This document shows positions 61,123 through 64,000 of a DNA stretch of 64,000 bases, one piece after another. The notes under the pieces were generated by a model. The model did no database searches. It was not told the DNA's origin and saw only the letters and a program-made list of their open reading frames with translations. Positions within the stretch are counted from its first letter, which is position 1, and each line of letters opens with the position of its first letter. The translations under genes were made by a program, and so were the position numbers. Source of the DNA: Chitinophagaceae bacterium (GTDB taxonomy: Bacteria; Bacteroidota; Bacteroidia; Chitinophagales; Chitinophagaceae); NCBI GenBank assembly GCA_013140985.1, contig JABFRU010000042.1, positions 25,479-89,478 of the forward strand, written 5' to 3'.

Positions 61123-62031
61123 ATGAAAAAAATAACCAGGCATCTACTCCCGGTAATCTTGTTTGTATTTGCAGGCTTTTCTTCTGTTGCACAGGATCCC
61201 GATCTGCTAAAACTGCTGGATACAGATGAAAAACCAAAAAAGACAAGGATCAAATATGCATTCAAATCTCCAAGGGTTATTAATAGTCACTCAATGGAGT
61301 TTTTGAACCCGGGTACAATGGACTTCAGGATACTTCACCGGTTCGGCCAGTTGAACCAGGGGTATAAAAATTTCTTTGGTCTTGACCAGGCCAGTATGCG
61401 TATGGGTTTCGATTTCGGAATATCTCATAACCTGATGGTTGGTTTTGGAAGAAGTACTTTTAAAAAAGAACTGGATGGCTTTATTAAATATGCGCCTGTT
61501 CGTCAATCTACAGGACCCTGGAGTTCACCTGTTACTTTTGCATTGGTAGCGGGTATAACAATGGATGGAATGGATTGGGCCGATCCTGACCGCAAGAATT
61601 TTTTTACGTCACGTCTTGCTTATTATTTCCAGGGTATCATTGGCAGAAAATTCAGTGAAAGTTTTAGCCTGCAGGTATCACCAACAATGATTCACCGAAA
61701 CCTGGTGCCACTGGAAACAGATCCTAACAATATCTATGCAATCGGTGTTGGCGGACGTTTGAAGCTCTCCAGGCGGATTGCTTTTACCTGGGATTATTCC
61801 CGTGTAATTATAGGTATGCCTGATAGTGGTTATTACCACCCCTTGTCCGTAGGGTTTGACATCGAAACAGGTGGACATGTTTTTCAACTGCATTTTTCAA
61901 ACTCAACGGGGATGAATGAAAGAGCATTTATTACAGAAACTACGACGCAATGGGGCAAAGGAGAAGTACGGTTTGGATTTAACCTTTCCAGAGTTTTCCA
62001 GGTAAAAAAGAAGAAACATAAAGCAGAGTGA
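61123..62031 (+). CDS. DUF5777 family outer-membrane beta-barrel protein
   Basis: A 302-residue protein with signal peptide ending SSVAQ, a short plug-like segment (KTRIKYAFKSPRVINSHSME), then alternating amphipathic strands: MDFRILHRFGQLNQGYKNFFGLDQASMRMGFDFG, MVGFGRSTFKKELDGFIKY, and an aromatic C-terminal strand EVRFGFNLSRVFQV. DUF5777 barrels often accompany YceI and cytochrome genes in this phylum. The function is unknown, possibly a porin or receptor. It starts 12 bases after the YceI stop. Confidence 0.87.
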   Translation: MKKITRHLLPVILFVFAGFSSVAQDPDLLKLLDTDEKPKKTRIKYAFKSPRVINSHSMEFLNPGTMDFRILHRFGQLNQGYKNFFGLDQASMRMGFDFGISHNLMVGFGRSTFKKELDGFIKYAPVRQSTGPWSSPVTFALVAGITMDGMDWADPDRKNFFTSRLAYYFQGIIGRKFSESFSLQVSPTMIHRNLVPLETDPNNIYAIGVGGRLKLSRRIAFTWDYSRVIIGMPDSGYYHPLSVGFDIETGGHVFQLHFSNSTGMNERAFITETTTQWGKGEVRFGFNLSRVFQVKKKKHKAE

Positions 62032-62104
62032 TCCTGAATTGATGTTCTGTTAAAAAATAAGTTGGTAATTTTTATTTGTCAGGTTTGCTTAATAGCTTTG
62101 CCCG

Positions 62105-62410
62105 GTGAAGTTATTGAGCTATATACTGGCCTTTTATCTTATCCTGCTGGCAGCAGTGCCCTGCTGTGCTATTGATAATTGCCCCGATGATAAAACAGAA
62201 CAAACCGCTAGCCACGAGAATGGCGACGAGGATTGCGGCACCTGTTCGCCATTTTTCAGCTGCGAAGGATGTGCAACAGCGAGCATTGCTTTTGAACCTG
62301 TCCAGTTTGATTTTGCAACAACAATTTCTTCTTCTGTTTATACACAATACCAGCAAAGCTCTCTTCTTGAAGCTGATCTTGATTTCTGGCAGCCGCCCAA
62401 ATTAAGTTAG
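62105..62410 (+). CDS. Cys-rich small exported protein (DUF6660-like)
   Basis: A 101-residue protein started by GTG 62105, because the following KLLSYILAFYLILLAAVPCC is the signal sequence. The mature region is acidic and Cys-rich (CAIDNCPDD, DCGTCSPFFSCEGC), then a beta-rich tail ending DFWQPPKLS. This matches my memory of the DUF6660 family found before TonB receptors in metal-related loci. The Cys pairs could bind a metal or form disulfides. It is 58 bases upstream of the TonB receptor gene. Confidence 0.7.
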   Translation: MKLLSYILAFYLILLAAVPCCAIDNCPDDKTEQTASHENGDEDCGTCSPFFSCEGCATASIAFEPVQFDFATTISSSVYTQYQQSSLLEADLDFWQPPKLS

Positions 62411-62468
62411 TAGCCTATCCGCTACGGCGGAAATTTTCTATTTATTCCTACTGACTTAAAATTATTCA

Positions 62469-64000
62469 ATGAGAAAAATATTCTTATGCATTACTGCATT
62501 GTTAAGCGCAGCAATTAGTAATGCGCAAAACACATTTAAGGGTGTTGTCAAATGTGCTCATCATAAGGAGCCGTTGGCAGGGGCTACCATTACTATAGAG
62601 AAATTAAATAAAACGGTTATAGCTGACAGTACCGGTGCGGTTATCATCAATAATATTCCTGATGGAAAATATACTTTCAGGATAACTTTTGTTGGCCGTC
62701 CTGATTTTGAAAAGGAATTTACTTTTCCATTGCCTTCCGGCAATGTTATTGATCTTTTTATGGAAGAAGAAGAGCATGAGGAGGAAGAAGAAGTGGTTAT
62801 TCAGTCCACCCGCAGTACAAGAACCATCACTGATATACCAACAAGAGTTGAATTTGTGGCAGGCGAAGAACTGGATGAGAAAGCAAATATGAAACCCGGC
62901 GATATTCGTATGGTACTCACGGAAAGTACTGGGATCATGACGCAACAAACGTCTGCTACGTCTGCCAACGCTGCTATCCGGATACAGGGTTTGGATGGAC
63001 GATACACACAAATATTAAAGGATGGGTTTCCTTTGTATGCTGGTTTCACCGGTAGTTTAGGCTTGCTGCAAACTCCACCACTTGATCTGAAACAGTTCGA
63101 GGTCATCAAAGGTTCTGCTTCTACTTTGTATGGTGGCGGCGCTATTGCAGGATTGGTGAATTTAATTTCCAAAACACCCAAAGATAAAAAAGAACTGAAC
63201 TTTCATTTTGATGTTACATCAGGGGGTGGATTGAATACAAGTGGTTTTTATGGAAAAAAATTTGGTAAAACAGGATTGACGCTGTTTGTATCCCGCAACT
63301 CAAATGCCCCATTCGATCCGGCCGATATTGGGTTGACCGCTATCCCAAAATTTGAACGCTATACAGTGAATCCAAAGTTTTTTATTTATTTCAATGATAA
63401 AACTGAATTAACCATTGGAGGTAATATTACCACTGAAAAGAGGACCGGTGGAGATGTTGCATTTATAAAAGGCAATGATCAATTTGGTTTTTATGAAACA
63501 AATAACTCAGATCGCTATAGTACCCAGCTTAGCTTTCAGCATCATTTTGGTAAATGCAGTCATATAACTATAAAGAATAGTTTTAACCGTTTTGACAGGC
63601 GTATTACCTCACCAGCTTATGTATTCAGCGGGAGACAGGACGGAACATTCACAGAGATCACTTATGCTTCGCATGGAGATGTATCAGAATGGATCACCGG
63701 GATGAATTTGATAACAGAAGACTTCAAAGAAGCAAAAATAACTTCAACGCCATTGCGAAACTATCAGCAACTGACTACCGGCGTATTTATACAGAATAAC
63801 TGGAAAGTGAGTGAAACGTTCCGGCTGGAAACCGGATTAAGAGGAGACTTTGTAAAAGATTATGGATTTGCTTTTTTACCAAGAGTATCGGCTTTGTTTA
63901 AATTCTCAACCAACGTATCATCGAGGATAGGTGGTGGCCTGGGATATAAGGCGCCGAATATTTTTACAGAAGAAAGTGAAAGGATGCAATACAAAAACAT
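62469..64000 (+). CDS. TonB-dependent receptor, truncated by the window end
   Basis: 510 codons are visible before the sequence ends. Signal MRKIFLCITALLSAAISNAQ, a CarboxypepD_reg-like domain (about 22-100; FKGVVKCAHHKEPLAGATI), an acidic stretch (EEEEHEEEEE, about 101-110) just before the TonB-box-like VVIQSTRSTRTI, then a plug (VEFVAGEELDEK, IRIQGLDGRYTQILKDG, FEVIKGSASTLYGGGAIAGLVNLISK) and the first half of a barrel. The plug order resembles vitamin B12, siderophore or copper receptors. With the His-rich and Cys-rich small proteins nearby, a metal or metal-complex substrate is likely (inferred). Confidence 0.9.
   Translation, partial: MRKIFLCITALLSAAISNAQNTFKGVVKCAHHKEPLAGATITIEKLNKTVIADSTGAVIINNIPDGKYTFRITFVGRPDFEKEFTFPLPSGNVIDLFMEEEEHEEEEEVVIQSTRSTRTITDIPTRVEFVAGEELDEKANMKPGDIRMVLTESTGIMTQQTSATSANAAIRIQGLDGRYTQILKDGFPLYAGFTGSLGLLQTPPLDLKQFEVIKGSASTLYGGGAIAGLVNLISKTPKDKKELNFHFDVTSGGGLNTSGFYGKKFGKTGLTLFVSRNSNAPFDPADIGLTAIPKFERYTVNPKFFIYFNDKTELTIGGNITTEKRTGGDVAFIKGNDQFGFYETNNSDRYSTQLSFQHHFGKCSHITIKNSFNRFDRRITSPAYVFSGRQDGTFTEITYASHGDVSEWITGMNLITEDFKEAKITSTPLRNYQQLTTGVFIQNNWKVSETFRLETGLRGDFVKDYGFAFLPRVSALFKFSTNVSSRIGGGLGYKAPNIFTEESERMQYKN

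Noticed and set aside
62418..62431. TCCGC-TACG-GCGGA hairpin after the Cys-rich gene as a terminator
   Set aside because: Stem of only five bases and no clean T-run; the TonB receptor gene 38 bases further is probably co-transcribed.

Overview
The window reads as chromosome from a member of the Bacteroidota, most likely a Chitinophagaceae-like lineage (inferred). The support is direct: several proteins end in Type IX secretion (T9SS) sorting domains, many genes carry the Bacteroidota -7 promoter element TAnnTTTG, Shine-Dalgarno sequences are mostly absent, and TonB-dependent receptors, SPII lipoproteins and families typical of the phylum (DUF3098, DUF5777, winged-helix PF13601-type regulators) are present. 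I saw no tRNA, rRNA, CRISPR array or classical insertion sequence.

Layout. 1-5000: the tail of a T9SS protein, then a probable operon of TonB receptor, TPR-like periplasmic protein, two paralogous membrane proteins and a winged-helix regulator. 5000-9600: two doubtful small genes, an ABC exporter with a LolA-like protein, and pdxA. 9600-21200: four secreted T9SS proteins in a row (two GEVED-domain paralogues flanking a BNR/sortilin-like protein, then an M14 carboxypeptidase). 21200-24100: rsmA, a 2-hydroxyacid dehydrogenase, greA and a HIT protein. 24100-26300: a frameshifted HEXXH lipoprotein and a small lipoprotein. 26300-33400: ruvC, a flippase-like membrane protein, a DUF3108 protein, an MBL hydrolase, an MFS transporter and the envelope cluster ftsX-DUF3098-uppP. 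33500-41800: a leuS gene interrupted in frame by several elements, then a 1512-residue secreted adhesin-like T9SS protein. 41800-57200: an M23 peptidase, ruvB, an orphan response regulator, a HerA-like ATPase, recQ, an OmpA protein, a copper P-type ATPase, tsaE, alanine dehydrogenase, an acyltransferase, a single ABC ATPase and lpxA. 57300-64000: an AraC regulator with an N-terminal cysteine cluster, followed by a co-directional envelope locus (small periplasmic protein, two c-type cytochrome lipoproteins, OB-fold protein, YceI, DUF5777 barrel, Cys-rich DUF6660-like protein and a TonB receptor cut by the window end).

The most striking feature is palindromic DNA that has entered coding sequences without breaking them. 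leuS holds five copies of a GC-rich palindrome (consensus arms CCCTCTCC/GGAGAGGG with a GGGTGAGGC tail). Two of these copies are inverted and bracket a complete DUF559 (PD-(D/E)XK, Vsr-like) nuclease domain inside the LeuRS editing domain, so a roughly 500-bp repeat-bounded nuclease module is translated as part of an essential tRNA synthetase. recQ carries a different palindromic insert. An 18-base repeat is shared exactly between an ABC ATPase gene and the 3' end of a response regulator gene. ftsX takes its stop codon from another inverted repeat, and the ruvC 5' end sits in a further one. Taken together this resembles the Rickettsia palindromic-element situation, but with an associated nuclease.

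Other leads are a probable terminator/attenuator in the greA leader with a mapped promoter, likely leaderless transcripts for rsmA and tsaE, and the Cys-cluster AraC regulator with its cytochrome/YceI/TonB locus, which looks like a redox- or metal-responsive envelope system whose substrate is unknown.
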